14,045 nucleotides of DNA. Origin: DATEHG01 sp035279705. GTDB taxonomy: Bacteria > Gemmatimonadota > Gemmatimonadetes > Gemmatimonadales > GWC2-71-9. The stretch covers positions 1 through 14,045 of the forward strand of contig DATEHG010000094.1 of the NCBI GenBank assembly GCA_035279705.1. Direction: 5' to 3'. This document shows, piece after piece, positions 1 to 5,866 of the stretch. The translations under genes and the position numbers were made by a program. The notes under the pieces were generated by a model. The model saw nothing but the letters and a program-made list of their open reading frames with translations. It did not search any database and was not told the DNA's origin. Within the stretch, counting starts at the first letter, position 1, and each line of letters opens with the position of its first letter.

Positions 1-753
1 GCCACCCCCGCCGCCGCCGAAGCCGCCGCCGAATCCTCCCCCCCAGCCGCTGCCGCCGCCCCAATAGATGTTCCGCCGTCCTCCCCGACCGCCGCCGCTC
101 ATCCGCGAGATGATGAGGATGACAATGACCAGAACGATGAAGAGCACCACCGGGGCCGGCAGCTGGTCGCTGCCCCCCTGCCCCTCGTCGGGCAGCACGT
201 CGGTCGAGTCGGCCACGCCCAGGCCAAGCCGCATCCGGGTGGCGATCTGCGTGGCGCCGGTGACGAGGGCGGGGCCGTACTGACCCGAGCGGAGATCGTC
301 GAGCATCGCGTCCTGGATCCGGCCCGCGACGGCATCGGTGATGATGCCTTCCGATCCTTTGCCCGTGGCGAGGTAGACGTAGCCGCGCTGCTCGGCGCTT
401 CGCGGCACGAGCAGCAGGACGATGCCGGCATTGCGCTTCTGGTCGCCGATCTCTCCCTTGGCCCCGACTCCCCAGGCGCGGCCGATGGCCAGCGCCACAT
501 CGGAGGACGGATAGGGATCGATCTTCGGCAGCGTGACCACCGCCAGTTCGGCGCCTGTGGTCTTGCGGAGGCGCAGGGCGATGGAGTCGATTGCCGCCGC
601 CGAGGTGGCATCGACCACGCCGGCCACATCCGTCAGATGCCCGGTGGGCTGAGCGGGAAAGAGGCTGCTGATGCCCTGGCTCTGGGCGCGGAGCAGCCCG
701 GAACCGGCGAGTTGAAGGGCAATCAGGATGCCCGTAAGTTTCGCGGCCTTCAT
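1..753 (-). CDS. TPM-domain (YgcG-type) membrane-anchored protein, C-terminus cut by window edge
   Basis: Reading from the ATG at 753 toward base 1 gives 251 codons without a stop, so the gene continues outside the window. The protein starts with a signal peptide (residues 1-24, ending LLRAQ). A TPM domain follows (about 39-175) with the typical LTDVAGVVD opening, an ELAVVTLP strand, an IVLLLVP strand and a YVYLATGKGSEGIITD segment. A hydrophobic membrane span covers about 199-216. The tail from residue 219 is glycine-rich with W/F interruptions (GGGFGGGFGG). This order is that of the YgcG/TPM family: an exported domain facing the periplasm, held by one C-terminal helix, with a low-complexity Gly tail. 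Some TPM proteins have phosphatase activity or assist photosystem II repair; no function can be assigned here. The start codon is 13 bp from, or overlaps, that of the divergent lipoprotein gene. A GAGG lies 4 nt before the ATG. Confidence 0.9.
   Translation of the reverse strand, partial: MKAAKLTGILIALQLAGSGLLRAQSQGISSLFPAQPTGHLTDVAGVVDATSAAAIDSIALRLRKTTGAELAVVTLPKIDPYPSSDVALAIGRAWGVGAKGEIGDQKRNAGIVLLLVPRSAEQRGYVYLATGKGSEGIITDAVAGRIQDAMLDDLRSGQYGPALVTGATQIATRMRLGLGVADSTDVLPDEGQGGSDQLPAPVVLFIVLVIVILIISRMSGGGRGGRRNIYWGGGSGWGGGFGGGFGGGGGG
712..740 (+). promoter_or_regulatory. Candidate promoter for the lipoprotein-dsbA unit
   Basis: TTGAAG at 712-717 is followed after 17 bp by TAAGTT at 735-740. 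This fits a -35 box and a TAnnnT-type -10 box like those I infer at other starts in this window. The expected transcript start (about 747-752) is just before the ATG at 767. The promoter lies inside the first codons of the divergent TPM gene. The prediction rests on motif reading only. Confidence 0.3.
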
Positions 754-766
754 GACCCTCGTTCGA

Positions 767-1531
767 ATGAACTTCCGCCTGCCGGCCCTCGGGCTCGCAC
801 TCGCAGCCCTGGCGGGCTGCGGGCCGCGGGAGACCGTGATCCGCGTGGCCATCCGGGACCCTGACGGCCGCCTGGCGCCGGTCGCCCGGCTGCCGCTCGT
901 CCTCCTGCCCTACGACAGGGACAGCATCCTGTCGGCGCTGGTGCAGCGGAGCCCGTTGCGCCGGCCGGACACCCGCCCGCTCGATACGCTCTTTGCCTCG
1001 ATCCGGGCCCCATTCGCGGCGCTCACGCTGGCCACCGACCATTCGCGCCGCTTGCATGACACGCTCGGGGTGCTCCGCAGCCAGCTGGATACCACCTCGC
1101 GCGCCAGCGCGCACTACCGGAGCCTCTACCTGGCCTTCGCCACCGCCGCCGATTCCCTCGCCGCGATCGACCGGCGGATGGAAGAGGCGGGCCGCGAGGC
1201 CGCGGCGATCATCAAGCGCGCCCATCCACGAATCGACCCGATCCGCCAGGCGATGACGCGGTGGGAAGATAGCACCTTCCACTCGTACGGCACCGCGGTG
1301 AACCACCTGAGCACCCAGCTGGGCCAGAAGCCGCTGGCGCTCGAAACCGGCGCGGACGGCCGTCTGGCCGTCCGTCTGCCGAAGGGGCGCTGGTGGGTGT
1401 ACGCCCGCGCCCCCGATCCCGCCGACCCCAACGCCGGCTGGTACTGGAACGTGCCGGTCCGGGGTGACAGTATCTCACTCGATCCTGCGACCGCCGAGCA
1501 CCGTCCCTGCTACTCGCTGAGGTGTCCCTGA
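767..1531 (+). CDS. Putative lipoprotein of unknown function
   Basis: From the ATG at 767 the protein has 254 residues. It begins with a short lipoprotein signal peptide: one Arg at position 4, a Leu/Ala-rich core and the lipobox LAGC, with the acylated Cys at 18. Codons upstream in frame (ATG 752, ATG 728) would lengthen the n-region unnaturally, although 728 has a GAAGGG 8 nt before it that could be chance. After the lipobox comes a beta-rich stretch (ETVIRVAIRDPDGR) and a long helical, Arg/Ala-rich middle (about 70-185) with coiled-coil character. A C-terminal beta part follows, containing GRLAVRLPKGRWWVYARA and two late Cys residues near the end. That part resembles a carboxypeptidase-regulatory or Ig-like fold, but I do not recognise the family. 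The stop shares one base with the next ATG (TGATG), so the downstream oxidoreductase is probably translationally coupled. Gene reality is well supported by the lipobox and codon pattern; its function is unknown. Confidence 0.8.
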   Translation: MNFRLPALGLALAALAGCGPRETVIRVAIRDPDGRLAPVARLPLVLLPYDRDSILSALVQRSPLRRPDTRPLDTLFASIRAPFAALTLATDHSRRLHDTLGVLRSQLDTTSRASAHYRSLYLAFATAADSLAAIDRRMEEAGREAAAIIKRAHPRIDPIRQAMTRWEDSTFHSYGTAVNHLSTQLGQKPLALETGADGRLAVRLPKGRWWVYARAPDPADPNAGWYWNVPVRGDSISLDPATAEHRPCYSLRCP

Positions 1532-2178
1532 TGCAGTCCACACGCCGGATCCTGTCGACCTGCCGACTCGCCTTCGTGGCGGCAGCGCTCCTCGTTGGCA
1601 CGGCCTCGCTCCGGGCCCAGCAGCTTCCGAAGGCGCCCGACCCGATGATTCCGGCCCGCACGATCGGGAATCCGCTGGCGGCCGTCACCGTGTACGAAAT
1701 GTCGGACTTCCAGTGCCCGTGGTGCCGCCGGCACGTCATGGAAACCTGGCCTGCGCTGCAGCGCGACTACGTGAATACCGGCAAGGTGCGCTGGATCTTC
1801 ATCAATTTTCCGATTCCCCAGCTGCACCCCAACGCCGAGGCCGCCGCGGAGTTCGCCATGTGCGCGGCGAAGGCGGGGGGATTCTGGAAAATCCATGACC
1901 TGCTCTACCAGTACCAGGACAAGTGGGCTCCCCTCAAGGATCCCGCACCATTCCTGCTCAGCCTGGCCGATTCGGCGCGGCTGCCCAGGCGGGCCATCCA
2001 GGACTGCCTGGCGAGCGGGAGCATGAGAGACATCGTGAAGGCGGACGCGGAGGGAGCGGCCCGGGTGGCCTCGAGCACGCCGACCTTCTACATCGATGGC
2101 GGGGTCCTGCCCGGCTTCCACCCGATCGATCAGTGGAAGCCGCTGCTGGATTCCATTCTTGCAACGAAGCACAAATAG
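1531..2178 (+). CDS. Periplasmic DsbA-like thiol:disulfide oxidoreductase (Thioredoxin_4 type)
   Basis: The 215-residue protein has a signal peptide (1-30, ending SLRAQ) and a DsbA-type thioredoxin fold. The catalytic motif is C62-P-W-C65 in a YEMSDFQCPWC context. The cis-proline loop is SSTP at about 181-184, followed by TFYIDG. Two further Cys residues, C111 (FAMCAAKAGGFWKIHD) and C159 (IQDCLASG), match positions that form a second, structural disulfide in the BdbD and mycobacterial DsbA branch. The expected role is oxidation, or with a dedicated partner isomerisation, of Cys pairs in exported proteins. The start at ATG 1531 is preferred over GTG 1522 because GAGG at 1518-1521 stands 9 nt upstream and because the ATG overlaps the preceding stop. 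No redox partner (DsbB or VKOR) is in view. The preceding lipoprotein also carries a C-terminal Cys pair and is a possible client; that link is inference. Confidence 0.93.
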   Translation: MQSTRRILSTCRLAFVAAALLVGTASLRAQQLPKAPDPMIPARTIGNPLAAVTVYEMSDFQCPWCRRHVMETWPALQRDYVNTGKVRWIFINFPIPQLHPNAEAAAEFAMCAAKAGGFWKIHDLLYQYQDKWAPLKDPAPFLLSLADSARLPRRAIQDCLASGSMRDIVKADAEGAARVASSTPTFYIDGGVLPGFHPIDQWKPLLDSILATKHK

Positions 2179-2181
2179 CAC

Positions 2182-2254
2182 GGAGAAAGGAGATTGGAGA
2201 TAGAAGATGGGAAATGCAGCAGTTCCCATCTCCTATCTCCCATCTACTATCTCC
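2182..2254. repeat. Inverted element of tandem 7-bp units, probable bidirectional terminator
   Basis: Five purine-rich 7-mers (consensus GGAGATN) run in perfect 7-bp register from 2182 to 2216. After CAGCAG, four and a half pyrimidine-rich 7-mers (consensus CTCCYAT) run from 2223 to 2254. The two arms (2182-2213 and 2223-2254) pair at 28 of 32 positions around a 9-nt loop, and the inner 18 bp have one mismatch. The element fills the gap between the convergent dsbA-like gene and the CPBP protease gene. A hairpin this strong could end transcription from both sides. It is also a candidate dispersed repeat; see findings. Confidence 0.85.
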
Positions 2255-2265
2255 GCAGTTCTGGA

Positions 2266-3009
2266 CTACCCGGTGCCGGTCAGCGCAAGCAGCACGTCGT
2301 ACAACGCGTGGGTCCAGGCGGCGATCCCGAATCCGCGGATCAGGAACAGTCCGCTGAGCAGCAGCCCGGCAATGGTCCGGAAAACGAAAGTGCCCAGCTC
2401 GAGGTGGTCGCCGAGCGGGCCGATGTAGTGGAACGCCGAGAAGATCAGCGCTCCGACCACCGCCGCCATGACGCCGGCCGCACGCGGCCCCCAGCCGAAC
2501 AGCACGAATCCCAGCCGCGCCAGCAGCCCCACGATGAGGACCCGGAATAGCAGTTCCTCGTAGATGCCCGCCCCCAGCGACACCATGAGCTGGGTCGGCA
2601 GGTCCAGCCGGGCCACTCCACCGGACTGCAGCATCAGCGCACTGGGCCCGCGGAGGAGCAGCGTTGTCAGGAGACTCGTGACCGAGCCGAACAGCGCGGC
2701 ATAAATCACGCTCTCGACCCCCATCCCGAGGAAGTACCGGCGCTGGGGCGGCCCGCTCCGGCGCACGTCACGCCAGACCAGGTAGGCGCCCGTGCCCAGG
2801 AGCACCACGCCGAACATCGCCACACCGTAGCGACCGCCCAGGGCCACGAACAGACTCTTGAGCAGGACGTCGGCGCCGTTGCGGACACCCTGGATCGCAT
2901 CGTGGGTGAGCAGAAAGGCCAGCAGCTCGTACAGCACGAGTAGGGGCGCCACGAAGAGGAGGCTGTAGCGCGGCGCCCGCGTGGCCTGCCAGTAGCTGGA
3001 GGTGGGCAT
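2266..3009 (-). CDS. CPBP-family intramembrane metalloprotease
   Basis: The 247-residue polytopic membrane protein has about six to eight hydrophobic spans. It carries the three motifs of the CPBP (CAAX protease and bacteriocin-processing, Abi/Rce1-like) family. These are E151-E152-LLF-R156, F190-SAF-H194 and H234-ALY-D238. The two Glu and two His residues are the presumed metal and catalytic ligands buried in the bilayer. Family members cleave prenylated or membrane-embedded peptides or act in bacteriocin self-immunity; the substrate here is unknown. ATG 3009 is the only plausible start, but no Shine-Dalgarno sequence precedes it. The bases upstream on the coding strand are a pyrimidine tract, and the ATG shares its A with the TGA of a 29-codon reading frame (3098 to 3009). 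Translation may therefore depend on coupling. The transcript probably starts far upstream (about 3236). Confidence 0.93.
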   Translation of the reverse strand: MPTSSYWQATRAPRYSLLFVAPLLVLYELLAFLLTHDAIQGVRNGADVLLKSLFVALGGRYGVAMFGVVLLGTGAYLVWRDVRRSGPPQRRYFLGMGVESVIYAALFGSVTSLLTTLLLRGPSALMLQSGGVARLDLPTQLMVSLGAGIYEELLFRVLIVGLLARLGFVLFGWGPRAAGVMAAVVGALIFSAFHYIGPLGDHLELGTFVFRTIAGLLLSGLFLIRGFGIAAWTHALYDVLLALTGTG

Positions 3010-3098
3010 CAGGGAGGAGGAATGGGGGAGAGCGGGACGGGGCCGCGGCGGCCGACCGGTCTTCCGGTCAGGGCTGCCACGGCCCCGTCGATTGTCAT
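3009..3098 (-). other. 29-codon upstream reading frame coupled to the CPBP gene (uncertain)
   Basis: ATG at 3098 opens 29 codons ending in a TGA whose last base is the A of the protease ATG (TGATG). The third codon position is G or C in 22 of 29 codons, close to what real genes here show. The start overlaps, as ATGA, the stop of another small frame (GTG 3190, 31 codons, only 16 of 31 G/C-ending). The peptide is Pro/Arg-rich with no recognised domain. It could be a leader peptide that lets ribosomes melt the 3036-3089 hairpin and re-initiate on the protease gene, or it could be chance. Confidence 0.2.
3036..3089. other. 54-nt near-perfect hairpin in the CPBP leader
   Basis: GACGGGGCCG at 3036-3045 pairs perfectly with CGGCCCCGTC at 3080-3089. 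Further inside, 3047-3053 pairs with 3072-3078 (one G-T wobble), and GACCGG at 3054-3059 pairs with CCGGTC at 3064-3069 around a TCTT loop. One mismatch and a two-base bulge interrupt the stem. It lies 27 nt upstream of the protease ATG. No T-run follows it on either strand, so it looks more like a leader structure or a small repeat than a finished terminator. Confidence 0.6.
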
Positions 3099-3182
3099 CG
3101 GGCTCGAGACGATGGCTGGCTCAGGCCAGTTGCGTCAGCGGCCTGCCAGGCGATCGCTTGCCCACCTCGAGCTCCGGATGCA

Positions 3183-3209
3183 ATTGTCACTAGACAATGA
3201 TCACCTCCT
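3183..3209 (-). promoter_or_regulatory. Palindrome next to a full-length Shine-Dalgarno match
   Basis: On the minus strand, AGGAGGTGATC (3209-3199) is an 11-nt match to the complement of the usual bacterial 16S 3' end. It is followed directly by ATTGTC-N4-GACAAT (3198-3183), a perfect 6-bp inverted repeat. A TTG codon at 3197 stands at ideal spacing (6 nt) and opens a 20-codon frame. The palindrome may be an operator just downstream of the predicted minus-strand transcript start, or an RNA hairpin beside the ribosome site. The regulator is not identifiable. Confidence 0.4.
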
Positions 3210-3242
3210 CTCACCAGGGTGGAACATCGGGCGGATGCTTCG

Positions 3243-3272
3243 AGATTAGCGGGCTCCCCCATCGAGCGTCAA
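3243..3272 (-). promoter_or_regulatory. Candidate promoter toward the CPBP gene
   Basis: Reading the minus strand, TTGACG (3272-3267) is followed after 18 bp by TAATCT (3248-3243). The transcript would begin near 3236 and carry a leader of roughly 225 nt before the protease ATG. Its -35 box faces that of the waaA promoter, with two bases between them. Confidence 0.4.
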
Positions 3273-3274
3273 GG

Positions 3275-3303
3275 TTGACCGTCCCGCCCGCTGCTGGCAT
3301 CAT
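3275..3303 (+). promoter_or_regulatory. Candidate waaA promoter, possibly giving a leaderless mRNA
   Basis: TTGACC (3275-3280), a 17-bp spacer and CATCAT (3298-3303) form a -35/-10 pair that matches the consensus at 5 and 4 of 6 positions. Only 8 bp separate the -10 box from the waaA ATG at 3312. The predicted transcript therefore starts at or within 2 nt of the start codon, which agrees with the absence of a Shine-Dalgarno sequence there. Confidence 0.45.
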
Positions 3304-3311
3304 TGCCGGCC

Positions 3312-4613
3312 ATGCCCGCCACTTCTCCGCTCTATCGCGGCGCCTCGCTGGCGGCGCGCGGCGCCCTTGCCCTGCTGCATGGCCTCGATGCCAAGCTGGC
3401 CCGGGGTCATCGCGGCCGGGTAGCGAGCCCGGCGGAATTCCGCCGCTGGGGCGCGCAATCGCGCGACCGCACCCGACCCCTCGTCTGGTTCCACGCGCCG
3501 TCGGTAGGCGAAGGGCTGCAGGCTTCGGCTGTCATCACCCGCCTCAAGGCGCGGCACCCGGACTGGCAACTGGCCTATACCTGGTTCAGCCCCAGCGCGG
3601 AAGCGTTCGCCGGCAGGCTGCCGGTGGATGTGGCGGGCTATCTCCCATACGATCTGGCCGGGCCCTCCGAATTGCTGCTCGAGGCCCTGCAGCCCACCAC
3701 ACTGGTCTTCAGCAAGCTCGACCTCTGGCCGGAGCTGGCCACGAGGGCTGCGGCCCGGGGGGTCAAAGTCGCGCTGATCGCCGCCACGGTACGTCCGGGC
3801 AGCGGACGGCTGCGCTGGCCGGTGCGTGGCCTCCTTTCCCCAGGCTATCAGAGCGTGGCCGCGGCGGGGGCCATCGCGGATGACGATGCCGCACGCCTTG
3901 CGATCCTCGGCGTCCCGGCGGAACGGATCCAGGTTCTCGGCGATCCCCGTTTTGATTCGGTGGCCGAGCGGGTGGCGGCAGTCGCGGCGGATGATCCACT
4001 GCTCTCGTTTGGCGGCGGCCCGGTTCTGGTGGCTGGCTCGACCTGGCCTGGAGACGAGGTGGTCCTGCTCGCAGCATTCCAGCGGGTCCGCGAGCGCCAC
4101 GACAACGCCCGGCTGATCCTCGTGCCGCACGAGCCCACCCCGGAGCACCTGGGCGAGGTTGAGCGTCGGGCCGCCGCCCTCGGCCTTCCGGCCCCCGACC
4201 GGTTAAGCGGCGCAACCGGCCCCGTCCCGCTGCTGCTCGTCGACAGGGTCGGTGTCCTCGCCGCACTCTACGGGGCCGGCACCATGGCCTATGTCGGGGG
4301 CGGGTTTCACTCGGCGGGCCTGCATTCGGTGCTGGAGCCCGCCGCGTGGGGCCGGCCGGTGGCGTTCGGGCCGCGCTGGAAGGAAAGCCGCGATGCGGGG
4401 CTGCTCGTCCAGGCGGCCGGGGCCCGCACCATCGCAACCGGGGCGGAAGCCGGCGCGGTGGAGGAGATGACGGCCATCTGGCGCCGCTGGATCGAGGAGC
4501 CCTCGAGCCGGGAGCGCGAGGGGAGTCAGGCTCTCTCGGTCGTGCGCAGCGGACTCGGGGCGGCGGACCGGACGGCGTCACTCGTCGAGAAGCTCACGAC
4601 GTCCGGTCGCTGA
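3312..4613 (+). CDS. waaA: 3-deoxy-D-manno-octulosonic acid (Kdo) transferase
   Basis: The 433-residue protein is a GT30 (GT-B fold) glycosyltransferase, close to the family's usual length of about 425. WaaA moves Kdo from CMP-Kdo onto lipid IVA at the inner face of the cytoplasmic membrane. Visible motifs are HAPSVGE (61-67) with the general-base Glu at 67, LPYD (111-114), LGDPRFD (209-215), AGSTWPGDE (241-249), LVPHEP (270-275) and the C-terminal YVGGGFHSAGLHSVLEP block (327-343) that binds CMP-Kdo. The usual ME-T-ELWP segment reads SKLDLWP (134-140), and PRHPER is PHEPTP. These are the forms I associate with Bacteroidota-type enzymes rather than proteobacterial ones. The N-terminus is amphipathic rather than a clear membrane span. 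ATG 3312 is preferred over the in-frame TTG 3303 because TTG overlaps the -10 box. The gene stands alone, without other LPS genes in view. Confidence 0.95.
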   Translation: MPATSPLYRGASLAARGALALLHGLDAKLARGHRGRVASPAEFRRWGAQSRDRTRPLVWFHAPSVGEGLQASAVITRLKARHPDWQLAYTWFSPSAEAFAGRLPVDVAGYLPYDLAGPSELLLEALQPTTLVFSKLDLWPELATRAAARGVKVALIAATVRPGSGRLRWPVRGLLSPGYQSVAAAGAIADDDAARLAILGVPAERIQVLGDPRFDSVAERVAAVAADDPLLSFGGGPVLVAGSTWPGDEVVLLAAFQRVRERHDNARLILVPHEPTPEHLGEVERRAAALGLPAPDRLSGATGPVPLLLVDRVGVLAALYGAGTMAYVGGGFHSAGLHSVLEPAAWGRPVAFGPRWKESRDAGLLVQAAGARTIATGAEAGAVEEMTAIWRRWIEEPSSREREGSQALSVVRSGLGAADRTASLVEKLTTSGR

Positions 4614-4619
4614 AACACC

Positions 4620-4648
4620 GCGCCCCGCGAGCAGGGCCCGCGGGGCGC
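4620..4648. terminator. Convergent terminator-like hairpin
   Basis: GCGCCCCGCG (4620-4629) and CGCGGGGCGC (4639-4648) form a perfect 10-bp G/C stem with a 9-nt loop. It starts 7 bp after the waaA stop and 17 bp before the stop of the opposing lipoprotein gene, so it can serve both. There is no T-run on either side, so termination would not be of the classical intrinsic type. Confidence 0.65.
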
Positions 4649-4664
4649 AGAGAATCCGGTTCGA

Positions 4665-5078
4665 TTACGGTTTCGCGGCCGGAGCAGGGGCCGGCGGCAC
4701 CAGCGGCTTGGCCGCGCCGCTGATCACCCCTTCGAAACGCACCGTCCGCGGCACTACGAGGCCCGCCGTGAGGATGGTGAACAGCACGTCCGTGAAGCCG
4801 CTGTACACCTTGATCTGCAGGTTGTTGACCGCGGTGCCATCACCCACCTGGGACGCCAGCGCCTTCCTCAACGAGGGCTGCGAAATCGTGATCATGCCCC
4901 AGAAGGCGTACGTGGCGTGGGTATGGAGCACGAACTTGTCGCCATCCGGAGGCGTGGCCGCGGCGCTGGCCATCGTGACCGGAACCCCGAGCCGCGCTGC
5001 ATCAAACGTCTGGGCGCAGCCGGCGAGAAAAAGGGTGAGAAAACCCGGAGCAATGAGCCGCGCGAAACCGATCCTCAC
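4665..5078 (-). CDS. Bor-like outer-membrane lipoprotein
   Basis: Starting at GTG 5078, the product has 137 residues. A lipoprotein signal peptide ends in LAGC with Cys at 21, followed by AQTFDAARLG. The body has the order seen in the phage-lambda Bor family: an H-x-Y-x-FWG motif (HATYAFWGMI), a variable middle, then the C-terminal FTDVLFTILTAGLVVPRTVRFEG, which resembles the Bor segment ending in LTxGIYxPxxV. The tail is Pro/Ala-rich. Bor proteins are small surface lipoproteins linked to serum resistance; their biochemical activity is not settled. The GTG overlaps the stop of the upstream barrel gene by 4 bp (GTGA), so the two are one translation unit. The same frame stays open for 71 further codons upstream, but those read as a shadow of the barrel gene. 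Assignment to Bor is by resemblance only. Confidence 0.75.
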   Translation of the reverse strand: MRIGFARLIAPGFLTLFLAGCAQTFDAARLGVPVTMASAAATPPDGDKFVLHTHATYAFWGMITISQPSLRKALASQVGDGTAVNNLQIKVYSGFTDVLFTILTAGLVVPRTVRFEGVISGAAKPLVPPAPAPAAKP

Positions 5079-5725
5079 AGTCCAGGTACCTTGAACACCC
5101 ACTGCAGCCCCACGCCCCAGATGCCAGGCTTGAGACCGCCTCCCTGGTCGACCCAGTCGTAGCTCACCTGTCCGCCGAACCCGCTCAGCAGGCTGAACTC
5201 GACGCCGGCGCTGACGCCGAACTTGGTCTTGGTCTCCTTGTCCACCCCGCCGAATTGCCCGTGCTGCACATCGGCGCGAGGCGCGACCCACGGCTTGAGG
5301 CTCAGCACCGGGGTCGGGATCTTGAACGCGAAGCCGACGCCGACGGGGAGATGATCGTATCCGGTTCCCGCGATCTTGGCGTGCCCGTATCCGACCTGGA
5401 ACGTCGCGCTGAAGGGTGAGAGTCCGCCGCCGAACACCCGCAGGTTCGCGGTGCCCCCGTAGCTGGAAATGTTGTCGCCGGCCGCTTCCGGGTTGTAGCT
5501 GGCGTAGGTGGCGGTGACGCCGAACGGGCCCGTGCCCAGGATACCGGTGATGCCGTAGGTGGTGCCCTTGGGGTAATCGCTGTTGGCAAAACCGGCTTCG
5601 CCCCTGATGCCGAGGCCGGTGAAAATTCCGCTGTTGGTCACCGGCAGGCCCACCACCTGCGCGCGCACCGGCACTGCGGCGGCGAGCAGGGTCAGGCCGA
5701 CCAGGACCGTCCGGACTGGACGCAT
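5075..5725 (-). CDS. Outer-membrane beta-barrel protein
   Basis: The 216-residue protein starts at ATG 5725, which has a strong GGAGG 6 nt upstream. A longer frame from 5761 lacks these signals. A signal peptide (1-23, ending PVRAQ) is followed by alternating Gly/aromatic-rich strands such as TYGITGILGTGPFGVTATYA, and the protein ends in a W-containing strand (GVGLQWVFKVPGL). This is the pattern of small 8- to 10-stranded barrels in the OmpA/OmpW-like fold group. No substrate or function can be read from it. It has its own promoter and is coupled to the Bor-like lipoprotein gene downstream. Its mature start (VVGLPV) and the layout of its second half match the barrel encoded at 5867-6466, so the two look like diverged tandem paralogues. 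Confidence 0.85.
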   Translation of the reverse strand: MRPVRTVLVGLTLLAAAVPVRAQVVGLPVTNSGIFTGLGIRGEAGFANSDYPKGTTYGITGILGTGPFGVTATYASYNPEAAGDNISSYGGTANLRVFGGGLSPFSATFQVGYGHAKIAGTGYDHLPVGVGFAFKIPTPVLSLKPWVAPRADVQHGQFGGVDKETKTKFGVSAGVEFSLLSGFGGQVSYDWVDQGGGLKPGIWGVGLQWVFKVPGL

Positions 5726-5759
5726 TTCACTCCTCCAGAAAGTGGGTACGGCGGGCCGC

Positions 5760-5789
5760 AAGCTACCGGGACGCGGAGGGCGCCGTCAA
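5760..5789 (-). promoter_or_regulatory. Candidate promoter for the barrel-lipoprotein pair
   Basis: On the minus strand, TTGACG (5789-5784) is followed after 18 bp by TAGCTT (5765-5760), again a TAnnnT-type -10. The predicted transcript start near 5753 leaves a leader of about 28 nt that contains the GGAGG ribosome site. It lies just beyond the terminator of the atp operon, as expected for an independent unit. Confidence 0.5.
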
Positions 5790-5808
5790 TCGTTGCGGGG
5801 GCTGAAAC

Positions 5809-5846
5809 AGACGACCCTCCGGCCCCAGGGGCGCGGAGGGTCGTCT
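5809..5846 (-). terminator. Terminator of the atp operon
   Basis: AGACGACCCTCCG (5809-5821) and CGGAGGGTCGTCT (5834-5846) form a perfect 13-bp stem with a 12-nt loop. It lies 20 bp after the stop of the last gene of the atp unit and is followed on the minus strand by GTTTC, a weak T-tract. A second small stem, GGCCGG (5848-5853) with CCGGCC (5862-5867), touches the stop codon itself. Confidence 0.8.
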
Positions 5847-5866
5847 CGGCCGGGAGACGTTCCGGC

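Noticed and set aside
1510..2229. 239-codon minus-strand frame opposite the DsbA-like gene
   Set aside because: The plus-strand gene has a signal peptide, CPWC motif and cis-proline; this frame has no recognisable features.
3022..3249. 75-codon plus-strand frame with a GGAGG-like sequence before its ATG
   Set aside because: The purine run is part of the tract before the CPBP gene, the product has no recognisable features, and the frame covers both the hairpin and the opposing promoter region.
3300..4148. 282-codon minus-strand frame inside waaA
   Set aside because: Antisense shadow of waaA, which has all GT30 motifs in order.
3312..4613. Substituted signature residues in WaaA as a sign of lost activity
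   Set aside because: SKLDLWP, GSTWPGDE and PHEP match the Bacteroidota-type variant of the enzyme as I remember it, and the catalytic Glu is present, so this is lineage variation.
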